A DNA stretch of 22,562 nt from JBOHTO01 sp050733695 (GTDB lineage Bacteria; Gemmatimonadota; Gemmatimonadetes; Gemmatimonadales; Gemmatimonadaceae). The position numbers and the translations under genes are program-made. The notes below the pieces were generated by a model, which made no database searches, was not told the DNA's origin, and saw nothing but the letters and a program-made list of their open reading frames with translations. Each line of letters opens with the position of its first letter. The stretch's first letter is position 1. Positions 13,819-21,926 of this stretch are shown here, in pieces. The stretch lies in assembly GCA_050733695.1 (NCBI GenBank), contig JBOHTO010000072.1, positions 1 through 22,562 of the forward strand, read 5' to 3'.

Positions 13819-14352
13819 ATGGCGGAGGGGCAATCGATAATCGCGGACTTGATCGACGGAGCCGTCGCGGGAGCGGTGGCAACGTGGGTGATGGGGAAAG
13901 TCACCACCTACCTCTACGAGCACGAGGACATGGCCGCGCGCAAGCGCGAGGACCGAACGCGAGAGGGCAAGACGGCCTACGGCGTGGCCGCGGAAAGGGC
14001 AGCGCGCGCGCTTGGAATCGAGCTCACCGACGAGGAGCGTGACAAGGAGTACGGTCCGGCGATTCACTGGACGCTCGGCATCGGCGCGGGTGCGCTCTAC
14101 GGCGTGCTGCGCCCACGCCTGGAGAGCGCGGCACTCGCCCGCGGGCTCGCGTTCGGCACGGCGTTCTGGCTGCTCATGGACGAGACAGTGACGCCGGCGA
14201 TCGGCCTCACCCCCGGCCCCGCCGCCTTCCCGTGGCAGACGCACGCGCGCGGCCTGGCCGGCCACCTCGCGTTTGGCGCCGTGGCGGACACGGCGCTGCA
14301 CGCGCTCCAACCGGCTGCTGTCCAAGGCTGGACCCATCCATCCAGCGAGTAG
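13819..14352 (+). CDS. DUF1440 (YagU-like) inner-membrane protein
   Basis: 177 residues with GGAGGGG just before ATG 13819. The pattern ADLIDGAVAGAVATWVMGKVTTYLYE, then a charged linker (MAARKREDRTREGKTAYGVAAERAARALG), then GPAIHWTLGIGAGALYGVLRP, LARGLAFGTAFWLLMDETVTPAIGL and HLAFGAVADTALHAL, fits the DUF1440 family of small membrane proteins. E. coli YagU belongs here and is linked to acid survival. There are three to four membrane segments with short periplasmic loops. No catalytic motif is evident. Last gene of the plus-strand unit; the 166-bp gap to the convergent GMC gene shows no clear terminator. Confidence 0.75.
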   Translation: MAEGQSIIADLIDGAVAGAVATWVMGKVTTYLYEHEDMAARKREDRTREGKTAYGVAAERAARALGIELTDEERDKEYGPAIHWTLGIGAGALYGVLRPRLESAALARGLAFGTAFWLLMDETVTPAIGLTPGPAAFPWQTHARGLAGHLAFGAVADTALHALQPAAVQGWTHPSSE

Positions 14353-14518
14353 CGATCGCGATTCTGTTCAAGGCCGCTGTCGGCAAGAGCTGTGCGATCA
14401 AGATCTCGCGGTCGCGGTCGCGCATCGTCAGGCGTCCTGGCAACATATATCATCGCGTCGCTGGCGCCCAATCGGCTCGGTCATGTCGTTGTCCTCGCGT
14501 CTGTGCGTCCGGCTTCGG

Positions 14519-16156
14519 TCAGAGGTCGCGACGGCGGCCTAACTGTGTAATGCGGTCGGCCGTCCGCGCCGCAATGGCCTCGATCGTCAGCGACGGATTC
14601 ACTCCCGTACCGGTTGGGAGCACGGACCCGTCGCAGATGAACAGGTTTCCCACGTCGTGCGTGCGACAGTCTGGGTCGACCACGGAGTCCTGCGGGTCCG
14701 ATCCCATCCGGCAGGTGCCAAGCAGGTGCGCCGTGCGTTCCGCCGACCAGATGTCGCTACCGCCGGCTGCCGCCATGATCCGCTTCATTCGCTCGATTGC
14801 GTGCGCGATGAGCCGGCGATCGTTCTCGTGATAGCCGAAGACGACGTCAGGAACTGGAAGGCCGTACTGATCCCGCTCGCTCGGATGGAGCCGTACCGCG
14901 TTCGACCGCTGGGGTAGCACTTCGCCGACGATTCCGATGCCGGAGTAGTAGTTGTAGTCCTGCATCAGCCTGCGGAGCTCAGCCCCCCAGAGCCCTCGTG
15001 CCGTCGTGACGCGGGCGGCGAAATCCACCGGATGCGGTCCGACGACCTCTATGGTGTATCCGCAGACGAACCCCTCGCCGGGCATAGTGCGGTTGAAATG
15101 CTCGGTGAGCGCGAGACCGGGCGGCGCCTTGTACTGGTTGATGCGTTCCTCGAAGCGCGCGAAGACCTGGTGTCCCGAGTGGACCATGAAGCACTTCCCC
15201 ACCAGCCCCGAGGAGTTCGCGAGCCCCTGCGGGAACATCGAGCTCGCCGAGTTCAGGAGGAGCCGCGGTGTTTCGATCGCGTAGCCGCAGACGGCGACGT
15301 TTCTGGCGCGCTGGAAATGAAGCGCCGTGGCATCCTGGCCGCGAAAATAGAGCACGCCCGTCGCGCGCCCGCGCTCGTCGTGGGTGACCTTCGCCACCAT
15401 GCAGTTCGGCCGCACCTCGGCACCGGCGGCGATCGCTCCCGGGATGTAGGTCACAAGGATAGAGCTCTTGGCGTTCGTCGTGCAGCCGTAGTTGCAGAAG
15501 CCGCGATAGACGCACGGCGGCCGGTCGCGGTGCGGCGCGCTCAACGTCGCCACCGGCGCGGGAGCAGCAGGGATGCCGAGCGCGGTACAGCCGTAGACGA
15601 GCACGCGCGCGGAGGCGTTCAACTCGTGCTCACGCTGTGGGTATCGCCGGCGACGCCGTCCCCAGGGGTAGAACGTCGGACCGGCGATGCGGAGATCGCG
15701 CTCGACCTTGTCGTAGTATGGCTCCAAGTCGTCGAAGGTGATGGGCCAGTCGCGCAACTCGACACCGCCGACGTCTCCCTCGAGCGTACGCCGGCGGAAA
15801 TCCTCCGGGTGGGCGCGCATGGCGATCATCGAGTAGTGGACGGTGCTCCCGCCGACGCCGCGTCCACTGTTATTCGATCCGAGCTCCACCGGATCAGGAC
15901 CGCCGGTGATTCGCTCGTCAGTCCAGAAGAGCCGACGTGACGCTGCCTCGTCGGACACGAAATCGCGCGTCGGGTCCCAATGCGGCCCCGCGTCCACGAT
16001 CACGACCGAGAGCCCCGACTCGGCGAGCTTGGTGCCGAGCACCCCGCCCCCCGCGCCCGCGCCGACGATGCAGAAGTCGACTTCTTCGCGCGAGAGGTCA
16101 CGCATGGAGACGCGCTCTCCATGGATTCCCGGCGCGTCGAGCGTGAAGTCCCTCAT
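14519..16156 (-). CDS. GMC-family FAD oxidoreductase (gluconate-dehydrogenase-like catalytic subunit)
   Basis: A 545-residue flavoprotein oxidising an alcohol or hydroxy-acid substrate. The FAD-binding fold starts at FCIVGAGAGGGVLGTKLAE (residues 28-46). The second GMC signature is GVGGSTVHYSMIAMR (100-114), and the C-terminal GMC domain ends in GTCRMGSDP ... VDPDCRTHDVGNLFICDGSVLPTGTG with the catalytic histidine region. A cluster C-x5-C-x3-C at 215-225 (CVYRGFCNYGC) recalls the Fe-S-binding cysteines of three-subunit FAD dehydrogenases. No Tat or Sec signal is present here; export would depend on a partner subunit. ATG 16156 overlaps the stop of the subunit-3-like gene by 4 bp (ATGA), implying coupled synthesis. 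Substrate unknown: sugar acid, polyol or 2-hydroxy acid. Confidence 0.9.
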   Translation of the reverse strand: MRDFTLDAPGIHGERVSMRDLSREEVDFCIVGAGAGGGVLGTKLAESGLSVVIVDAGPHWDPTRDFVSDEAASRRLFWTDERITGGPDPVELGSNNSGRGVGGSTVHYSMIAMRAHPEDFRRRTLEGDVGGVELRDWPITFDDLEPYYDKVERDLRIAGPTFYPWGRRRRRYPQREHELNASARVLVYGCTALGIPAAPAPVATLSAPHRDRPPCVYRGFCNYGCTTNAKSSILVTYIPGAIAAGAEVRPNCMVAKVTHDERGRATGVLYFRGQDATALHFQRARNVAVCGYAIETPRLLLNSASSMFPQGLANSSGLVGKCFMVHSGHQVFARFEERINQYKAPPGLALTEHFNRTMPGEGFVCGYTIEVVGPHPVDFAARVTTARGLWGAELRRLMQDYNYYSGIGIVGEVLPQRSNAVRLHPSERDQYGLPVPDVVFGYHENDRRLIAHAIERMKRIMAAAGGSDIWSAERTAHLLGTCRMGSDPQDSVVDPDCRTHDVGNLFICDGSVLPTGTGVNPSLTIEAIAARTADRITQLGRRRDL

Positions 16157-16761
16157 GAGCTCTGTTCGTCGGGGGCGTCCCATGGATCCACGCCACCCAT
16201 CCCGTTGCGCACATGTCCGCGCGGTGAAGACGGTCCGCTGTACCCGATCTCGCTCCAGGCGCGCGGATGCGCGTAGTAGATCTTCACGACCGTAATGGAC
16301 AACACGTCGCGGAAGAAGCACTTGGCCGAGAGGCGCTCCCATATGAAACCCGGTGCCTCGCCGCGCGCAATTCGGCGAAGCACTTCGTCCTGCTCGTGGG
16401 CCTCGAGATCGACGAAATTGCGGCGGCCATACAGAAGGCGGGCGCTCTCGTCGATGCCGGCGAGACCCAGGCGCCACGCGTCTCGCTGCGGCGGCATGTC
16501 CTGATAGCGATAGCCGTCGCGCCAATCGTTGTGCAGCTTCTCGTCGATCCAGGGAACGATCGGAACTTTGTCTGACGAAGACCGGTCGGGCTGTGGTATG
16601 ATCCGGTCGACCACGACCTCGAGCAGCGCCGCCTCGACGTCCGTGAGAAAACGGATCGGCGGGACCTCGGCTAACCGGCGGCGTACGGCACTCCGCGTCT
16701 GCGCGTCCCAGTCGGGGGAGGACCACTTCTTCAGGACGTCGTAATTCGGATAGCGCGTCAT
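16153..16761 (-). CDS. Gluconate 2-dehydrogenase subunit 3 family protein
   Basis: 202 residues. The diagnostic stretch FLTDVEAALLEVVVDRIIPQPD is followed by IDEKLHNDWRDGYRYQDMP, FVDLEAHEQDEVLRRIARGE and FFRDVLSITVVKIYYAHPRAWSEIGYSGPSSPRGHV, the usual order of the small subunit of gluconate-2-dehydrogenase-type complexes. In relatives this subunit carries a Tat signal and escorts the flavoprotein. Here the N-terminus (MTRYPNYDVLKKWSSPDWD) has no RR signal, so the complex may be cytoplasmic or anchored by the membrane proteins upstream. It overlaps the GMC gene by 4 bp. Confidence 0.88.
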   Translation of the reverse strand: MTRYPNYDVLKKWSSPDWDAQTRSAVRRRLAEVPPIRFLTDVEAALLEVVVDRIIPQPDRSSSDKVPIVPWIDEKLHNDWRDGYRYQDMPPQRDAWRLGLAGIDESARLLYGRRNFVDLEAHEQDEVLRRIARGEAPGFIWERLSAKCFFRDVLSITVVKIYYAHPRAWSEIGYSGPSSPRGHVRNGMGGVDPWDAPDEQSS

Positions 16762-16801
16762 GACGGTTACTCGCCCGCCGTGTCACGCCCACGTGGCGCC
16801 G

Positions 16802-17611
16802 TCACAGCATCTCCGTCGCTATGAGTCCGACTGCGGCGAGCCCCGCGAACGTCGCCGGGGCCAGAGGAGGCGGCCCCTGGAGCAGGTTGACGACGAACAG
16901 GTGAAGCCCACCCATCTGCCGGTCGAAGCCGCGCAAGTGCATGCCGAGGCCGAGGAAGCCGATAAGGAAGGTCAGAGCGAAGAGCATGCGCCCGATCACG
17001 TGGGGGGCTGTCGATGCCACCGACATCCAGCCGCTCGTCACTGCAGCGAGCAGCGGCAGCGTGAGCGGTACGTACATGAGCGGATTGTTGAAGGCGCCGC
17101 GATAGTGAAGAATCCCCGCCTGCACGATTGCGCCGATCAGGGCGACCGCCACGATCCCGAGAAGGGCGCTTCGCAACTCGACCCCCAGAACGGCGGGTCG
17201 TCCCGCAACGCCGTGTGCCGCGACGACGCACAGCGCCCCGACCATTGAGAGTGCGAGTGGTGCGAGCTGCGGCGCGCCGTACATCAGATGGTGCAGAAGC
17301 CACCTGTAGCTGCCCGCTTTCCCGGCAATCCCGTAGTAGTGATGATAGCCCACACCCACGAGGCCCGTGACGACGGCGGTCCACCCAGCCGCCCGCAACG
17401 CCGCCTGCGTCCACGCGGCGTCCGGTGCAATCACGGTCGCCAGTGCGGCGAGGATCAGCAGTCCGCCGCTGGCGAACGGCGCGTACTGCGCCCGCAGCGG
17501 AAACCCGGAGCGGTAGTGTCCGATCCACGCCTCTACCAGCGTGAACAGTGTGAGGAGAGCGGCGATGAGCGCGATCCATTGAAAGGCGGCGAGCCCCAGG
17601 AGGCGCGGCAT
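16802..17611 (-). CDS. Multi-pass membrane protein of the GMC cluster, unknown function
   Basis: 269 residues with seven or eight hydrophobic helices and little soluble sequence. Histidines lie in or at the edges of helices (YHHYYGIAGKAGSYRWLLHHLMYGAPQ, AGILHYRG, LGMHLRGFDRQMGGLHLFVVN), a pattern that could bind b-type haem or quinone. I do not recognise a named family. It lies between a DUF2231 gene and the dehydrogenase subunits, and its ATG overlaps the DUF2231 stop (TGATG), with GAGGAG as ribosome binding site. The best inference is that it anchors the dehydrogenase and passes its electrons to the quinone pool, taking the place of the cytochrome c subunit that is missing here. Confidence 0.7.
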   Translation of the reverse strand: MPRLLGLAAFQWIALIAALLTLFTLVEAWIGHYRSGFPLRAQYAPFASGGLLILAALATVIAPDAAWTQAALRAAGWTAVVTGLVGVGYHHYYGIAGKAGSYRWLLHHLMYGAPQLAPLALSMVGALCVVAAHGVAGRPAVLGVELRSALLGIVAVALIGAIVQAGILHYRGAFNNPLMYVPLTLPLLAAVTSGWMSVASTAPHVIGRMLFALTFLIGFLGLGMHLRGFDRQMGGLHLFVVNLLQGPPPLAPATFAGLAAVGLIATEML

Positions 17612-18123
17612 CACGCGCTCCTCTTCGTCTCTCGGGGCGCCTCCTCCTCGGCCGACGGGAGCCGCCGATACCGGCCCGCGACCTCGGTGCCGTAGCGGTA
17701 CACGAGCTCACCGCCGACGTAACCCTGCACCGCCATCACGAGCACGACCGCGCCGAGCGCGCCGAGGTACGCGATGGACACGGGTGTTGCGCGTTCCCAG
17801 AGTACGGCGCGCCAGATCGTCGTTCCGAGCAGCAGCCCGTAAAACGACGGCCCGAGTGCCATGTGCGCGCGAAGAAAGGAGCGGGCTTCTCCTTCCTCCA
17901 TCGGCAACCGCAGGCGCGAGCTCACGCCGCTCGCGAGCGTGAACAGCGTCAGAACGGACGCGGCCGCGAGCGTCCACCATCCGGCCGCGGCGAGCGACTC
18001 GACCGCGAAAACCACGGCTCCGATGTCGAAGGCGAGCGACGACGCCGTGAGCGCGATCGTGAAGTGGGCGAAGATCGAGTGAAGCGGAGCATCGAGCCGC
18101 GCCGCACGTAGTCCATCGCGCAT
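17611..18123 (-). CDS. DUF2231 membrane protein
   Basis: About 170 residues with four hydrophobic helices. The DUF2231 pattern is LDAPLHSIFAHFTIALTASSLAFDIGAV at the start, with histidines in and before helix 1. A central LRAHMALG follows, and the protein ends in VQGYVGGELVYRYGTEVAGRYRR. Family members are found with oxidoreductases and are suspected redox or haem membrane proteins. ATG 18123 begins at the conserved part. ATG 18171 would add 16 residues and overlap the racemase gene by 17 bp, and has GGA nearby; the start is uncertain. A truncated relative lies at 21735-21888. Confidence 0.85.
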   Translation of the reverse strand: MRDGLRAARLDAPLHSIFAHFTIALTASSLAFDIGAVVFAVESLAAAGWWTLAAASVLTLFTLASGVSSRLRLPMEEGEARSFLRAHMALGPSFYGLLLGTTIWRAVLWERATPVSIAYLGALGAVVLVMAVQGYVGGELVYRYGTEVAGRYRRLPSAEEEAPRETKRSA

Positions 18124-18154
18124 TGTGTTGACGGGACCCCTCTGAGCGGTGGCC

Positions 18155-19435
18155 TCAGTTCTCGCGGGCATCGTCGATCCGCGGAAGAATGCGCCCGCCG
18201 TAGCGAAGCACAGCGACGCGTGCCGTCGCGCCCTGTCGTTCGAACGCCATCGTCAACGCGTCCTGTGGGGTCGGCGCGAAGCGAAAGCCAAGTCGTTCCG
18301 CCTCGTCGCGCCGGATACCTGGCGAGACGAGGATGCAGTCGACGCGGTCCACGATCTGCGTGAGATCCAGAAGCACGGCGGCGCCGACCACGTCGGTGAC
18401 GGCGCGGTTCTCCACCAGGCGTGCAATCTCCGGAAACGGGCGGTAGCCGAGCTGCAGCATGATCGAGTGTCGCTGCGCGACCCCTTCGGGGTTTGGCGAG
18501 ACGACGATGAGCGTGCCATTGTCGCGGACTGCGAGGTCGCCGCTGTAGAACCCTTTCGCCGACTGCCACAGGTCGCGGTCAGCGGGGTGGCTGTCGGCCA
18601 GCACAATGTCCGCACGATGCGGGAGGCGTGCCTCGTTGATGTCGGCCGAGAGGCGGCACCCGGCGCGATGCGCGAGGACCGGATCTCCGGCCACGGAGCC
18701 GACGATGTAGCCCTCACGATCGGTCACGACGTTCACGATGTAGCGGAGCCCCGCGAGCCGGGCCGCCTCCTCGATCCGGTGTCGCATCGCGTTCGCGGGC
18801 CGCCCCATGATAGCACCGGAACGCTGGTGTGCAGCCTCCCACTGGCTGCGCGCCTGAATCTCCTGACCTGCGACACCGGGGAACGCGATCTTCGCTCCGC
18901 CGGAGAAGCCCATGATCCGATGCGGCACGATCGCGCCGATCCCAAGCACGAAATCCGCTGTGGCGACGAGCCGGTTTGCTCGCACCGGCGTTCCGTCCGA
19001 GGTGTGACCGAAGTCGTGTAGACCCGCTTCGTCGAGCCAGTCGTGTTGCTGAATCGTGAAACGGCCGTAATACCTTCCGAGCTTGGCCTGCAGCTCGGCG
19101 TCGGTCATGCGGCGGTGGGTGCCCTGCGCCGTGAGAAGCGTGACGTGGTCGTCCGCGACCCCCGCAGCTTCCAGTTCGGCGATCACGTACCGCAAAACGC
19201 GCGGGAGCGGCGTGCCGCGCGTGGCGTCGTCGACGAGGACGAGAACACGGTTTCCTGAACGCACCGCGTCGCGAAGGTGCGGGGCGCCGATGGGATTGGC
19301 CATCGCGCGGGCGAGAATGGCTTCCTCGTCTACGTCAATAACCGCGCGCGGCGCGAACACGCCAAGCACGTTCGCGTCGGGGACCTCGGCGGGCGCGATC
19401 GCTTCGTAGCCGGAGTACGGGAAGTCCACTGTCAC
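18155..19435 (-). CDS. larA: Nickel-dependent lactate racemase family (LarA)
   Basis: 426 residues from GTG 19435, the usual length for LarA, with no ATG available. LarA interconverts D- and L-lactate with a nickel-pincer nucleotide attached to a lysine. The sequence keeps QGTHRRM (His107), PHRIMGFSGGAKIAFPGVAG (His172 and Lys182) and VSPNPEG. The His-to-Lys spacing of 10 equals His174/Lys184 of Lactiplantibacillus LarA, and His107 matches His108. Some homologues racemise other 2-hydroxy acids, so lactate is an inference. LarB, LarC and LarE, which make the cofactor, are not in this window. It starts 26 bp after the PPC-protein gene and ends near the DUF2231 start. Confidence 0.88.
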   Translation of the reverse strand: MTVDFPYSGYEAIAPAEVPDANVLGVFAPRAVIDVDEEAILARAMANPIGAPHLRDAVRSGNRVLVLVDDATRGTPLPRVLRYVIAELEAAGVADDHVTLLTAQGTHRRMTDAELQAKLGRYYGRFTIQQHDWLDEAGLHDFGHTSDGTPVRANRLVATADFVLGIGAIVPHRIMGFSGGAKIAFPGVAGQEIQARSQWEAAHQRSGAIMGRPANAMRHRIEEAARLAGLRYIVNVVTDREGYIVGSVAGDPVLAHRAGCRLSADINEARLPHRADIVLADSHPADRDLWQSAKGFYSGDLAVRDNGTLIVVSPNPEGVAQRHSIMLQLGYRPFPEIARLVENRAVTDVVGAAVLLDLTQIVDRVDCILVSPGIRRDEAERLGFRFAPTPQDALTMAFERQGATARVAVLRYGGRILPRIDDAREN

Positions 19436-19461
19436 CGCATCGTTCCACGCTCGCCGCGCCG

Positions 19462-19905
19462 CTACGCGCCGACGTCGATCAGCGCGAGTCCCGTCTCCGG
19501 GTCGTGCGTCCGCTGGAGATGGTGCGGCGACTCGACGAGTATCACCTCCAGGGTCGGGCGTACGTATCCCTCCAGCAGGTGGCCGCCGTGCGCCGTGCCG
19601 TCCGCCTTCCCGATGACGACGTGCGCATGGACTCTCGGTGCGCCGTCCGGTGACAGTGCGACGTTGCCGGTGAGGGAGAGCACCTCGACCTGCTCGCGAA
19701 CCGGAATCCGGCGGTAATCTTTCGTCTCGCTCTCCCAATACCCCAGCGTCACCTCGCGGAACGCCCCGATGCCCGTGAAGTAGGCGCCACTGACCCCGTG
19801 CTCCTGGGCGGAGGCGACCAGGCCTTGAGCTGCCTCGTCTCCACTGCCGAATACAATCGCGAGCGTCCGCCGTCCGTCGCGGCTTTCGATCTGCCTTGTC
19901 CGCAT
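19462..19905 (-). CDS. PPC (DUF296) domain protein
   Basis: A 147-residue single-domain protein of the PPC/DUF296 family. In plants this domain follows AT-hooks; in bacteria it stands alone, usually as a trimer. Visible family features are YFTGIGAFREVTLGYWE, SLTGNVAL, HAHVVIGKADGTAHGGHLLEGYV with the conserved histidines that may bind a metal, and PTLEVILVE. No DNA-binding motif is present. Its role is unknown; it may be a regulator or an accessory to the neighbouring metabolic enzymes. Its start lies 3 bp after the stop of the TPP-enzyme gene. Confidence 0.88.
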   Translation of the reverse strand: MRTRQIESRDGRRTLAIVFGSGDEAAQGLVASAQEHGVSGAYFTGIGAFREVTLGYWESETKDYRRIPVREQVEVLSLTGNVALSPDGAPRVHAHVVIGKADGTAHGGHLLEGYVRPTLEVILVESPHHLQRTHDPETGLALIDVGA

Positions 19906-19908
19906 GCG

Positions 19909-21702
19909 TCAGATCAGGTCGTGCACTTTGTCGCGGAAGAGCGTGAGCGCGATACGGCCACGGTTCGGCTCTCCGCGCGCGAGCGCCTTCGCAATGTTGA
20001 GCGCCTGCTCCAGCTTCACGCTGGCGGGATGGGGCGGCTCGAATGGATCGACGACCGCTTCGACGAGAGTAGGGCGCCGCCGTTTGCGCGCCATTCGGAG
20101 CGCCTCCTCGAGCGTCGAGCGTGCTTCCTTCGGCTTCTCGCATCGGTAGCCAACACCGCCGCACGCCTCGGCGATCCGCACGAAGTCGATCGGGTGCAGC
20201 TCGCAGCCGTACTCGGGGTTCCCGAGGAAGACCATTTGCTCCCACTTGATCATGCCGAACGTGTTGTTCTTGACGACGACGACGGTGATCGGCAGTTCAT
20301 ACTTCGCGGCGGTCGCGAACTCTCCCATGAGCATCGTGAAGGCTCCGTCACCTACGAAGGCGACACACTGCCGTCCAGGGTAGGCGACCTGTGCCGCGAT
20401 GGCGTACGGAAGGCCGCACGCCATCGTCGCGAGATTCCCCGAGCAGGAGAACTGCTGTCCGCGCCGGATGTCGACGTGGCGCGCCACCCAGGTCGTGACC
20501 GTGCCGCTGTCGGTCGTGACGATCGCGTCGTCGTCGAGGAGCTCGCTCAAGTGATGAGCGATCACCTGCGGTTTCATCGGCGTGTCCTTGCGTGACGACC
20601 GGTCGCGCATCAGCCCCCGCCACTCCTTCATTCGCTCGCGCGACTTCTTGAGGAACGCGCCGTCCTTGCGCTTCTCGAGCAGCGGGATGAGCACCTGGAG
20701 GGTGGCCTTCGCGTCGCCGGCGAGGCCGGCGCTGACCGGGAATCGAAGGCCTATCCGCGCGGGGTCACGGTCGATCTGCACCGCGCGCGCCTGCTCGTGC
20801 TTCGGGTAGAACTCCATGTAAGGGAAGCTCGTGCCGACCATGAGCAGCGTGTCGCACTCCTCCATCGCCAGCTCCGACGGGAGCGTACCGAGGAGGCCGA
20901 TGCCGCCGGTCGTGTACGGCGAGTCGTCCGGGACGACGGCCTTCCCGAGCAGTGGCTTCACGATCGGCGCGTGCAGAACCTCAGCGGCACGTTCGAGCTC
21001 TTCGCACGCGCCGAGGGCGCCCTGGCCGGCGAGGATGACGATTTTCTTCCCGGCATTGAGCACCCGCCCCGCGGCTTCGAGGTCCGCGCGGCACGGCACC
21101 GCGATCGGGGGACTCCACACCGACGACGTGTGACCCGCCACTTTCTTTTCTGACGGCTCGTCCTTGGCGAGCTCCTGCTCCTGTAAATCGACGGGACACG
21201 TGAGGTGTGCGACGCCTTTCGCGGAGAGCGCACCCCGGCATGCCCCATCGACGAGACTCTCGGCGTGGCCGGCGCTCATGATCTGCTGGTTGTAGACAGC
21301 GACGTCCTTGAAGAGCGAGAGAAGATCGACTTCCTGCTGGTAGTGGGTGCCGAGTAGATCGTGGTACGTCTGGCCGGTGATGGCGAGGACCGGCGCCCCG
21401 TCCAGCTTCGCGTCGTAAAGGCCGTTGAGGAGGTGAATGGCGCCCGGCCCCGAGGTGGCGAGGCAGACGCCGAGCCGGCCGGTGAACTTGGCGTAACCGC
21501 ACGCCATGAAGGCCGCGGCTTCCTCGTGACGGACCTGAACGAAGCGAATGCGGTCCTGACGCTCGCGCAGGGCCTCCATGAACCCATTGATGCCGTCGCC
21601 AGGGAGGCCGAAGACGACCGACACGTCCCAGTCAAGGAGACGATCCACGAGCACGTCGGACGTCGTGCGCTTTTTGTCGCCCTTCTTTCCGTTGCCCTTC
21701 AT
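19909..21702 (-). CDS. Thiamine-pyrophosphate enzyme, pyruvate oxidase/acetolactate synthase-like
   Basis: 597 residues with the full three-domain layout of the family. The N-terminal domain has VVFGLPGDGINGFMEAL and the catalytic-glutamate motif RHEEAAAFMACGYAKFTG (around residues 58-75). A central FAD-type domain has KIVILAGQGALG and LLMVGTSFPYMEFYP. The C-terminal TPP domain has FVGDGAFTMLMGEFATAAKYELPITVVVVKNN, the GDG...NN cofactor motif. The best guess is a pyruvate oxidase or pyruvate:quinone oxidoreductase (PoxB-like) making acetate; acetolactate synthase is less likely, as no regulatory subunit is nearby. ATG 21702 follows GAAGGGGAC. First gene of the seven-gene minus-strand cluster. 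The N-terminus is rich in Lys and Gly. Confidence 0.9.
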   Translation of the reverse strand: MKGNGKKGDKKRTTSDVLVDRLLDWDVSVVFGLPGDGINGFMEALRERQDRIRFVQVRHEEAAAFMACGYAKFTGRLGVCLATSGPGAIHLLNGLYDAKLDGAPVLAITGQTYHDLLGTHYQQEVDLLSLFKDVAVYNQQIMSAGHAESLVDGACRGALSAKGVAHLTCPVDLQEQELAKDEPSEKKVAGHTSSVWSPPIAVPCRADLEAAGRVLNAGKKIVILAGQGALGACEELERAAEVLHAPIVKPLLGKAVVPDDSPYTTGGIGLLGTLPSELAMEECDTLLMVGTSFPYMEFYPKHEQARAVQIDRDPARIGLRFPVSAGLAGDAKATLQVLIPLLEKRKDGAFLKKSRERMKEWRGLMRDRSSRKDTPMKPQVIAHHLSELLDDDAIVTTDSGTVTTWVARHVDIRRGQQFSCSGNLATMACGLPYAIAAQVAYPGRQCVAFVGDGAFTMLMGEFATAAKYELPITVVVVKNNTFGMIKWEQMVFLGNPEYGCELHPIDFVRIAEACGGVGYRCEKPKEARSTLEEALRMARKRRRPTLVEAVVDPFEPPHPASVKLEQALNIAKALARGEPNRGRIALTLFRDKVHDLI

Positions 21703-21734
21703 GTCCCCTTCATGGTTGGCTCCTTCTCGCCGCG

Positions 21735-21888
21735 CTATCCGCGGCCGGCTTCTCTCGCGGGGCGGCCGGACAGTGAGTTCGGCGCGTTCACGTTCGCGTC
21801 CTCCGAGACGCCGACGCCGAGCCGGCTCACAAGCTCACCCCCGAGCCACCCGGTGAACAGCGCCAGGCCTAACCCAGGAAGGAAAGCA
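21735..21888 (-). pseudogene. Truncated DUF2231 remnant (C-terminal end)
   Basis: About 50 residues in one frame, FLPGLGLALFTGWLGGELVSRLGVGVSEDANVN followed by NSLSG and a stop at 21735. They match the last membrane helix and tail of DUF2231 proteins (compare VQGYVGGELVYRYG in the intact copy at 17.6 kb). Upstream the frame runs into a tandem repeat and then unrelated-looking sequence, so the first three helices are missing. It is probably the remains of a second DUF2231 gene. No gene is visible from 21889 to 22085. Confidence 0.6.
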
Positions 21889-21926
21889 TGAGCGCCGCTG
21901 CCAGCATCATGAGCGCCGCTGCCAGC
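21887..21926. repeat. Short tandem repeat, two 19-nt copies with period 21
   Basis: CATGAGCGCCGCTGCCAGC occurs at 21887-21905 and 21908-21926. In the minus-strand frame of the DUF2231 remnant it reads AGSGAHD-AGSGAHA. It marks the point where recognisable DUF2231 sequence stops. Confidence 0.8.

Noticed and set aside
14353..14518. Terminator between the convergent DUF1440 and GMC genes
   Set aside because: No stable stem followed by a T-run could be found on either strand.
14519..16792. A 757-residue form of the GMC protein starting at 16792
   Set aside because: The extra N-terminus is out-of-frame translation of the subunit-3-like gene. ATG 16156 with its 4-bp overlap is the natural start.
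18155..20245. A 696-residue form of LarA
   Set aside because: The extension overlaps the PPC-protein and TPP-enzyme genes on the same strand and is compositionally unlike protein. LarA homology begins close to GTG 19435.
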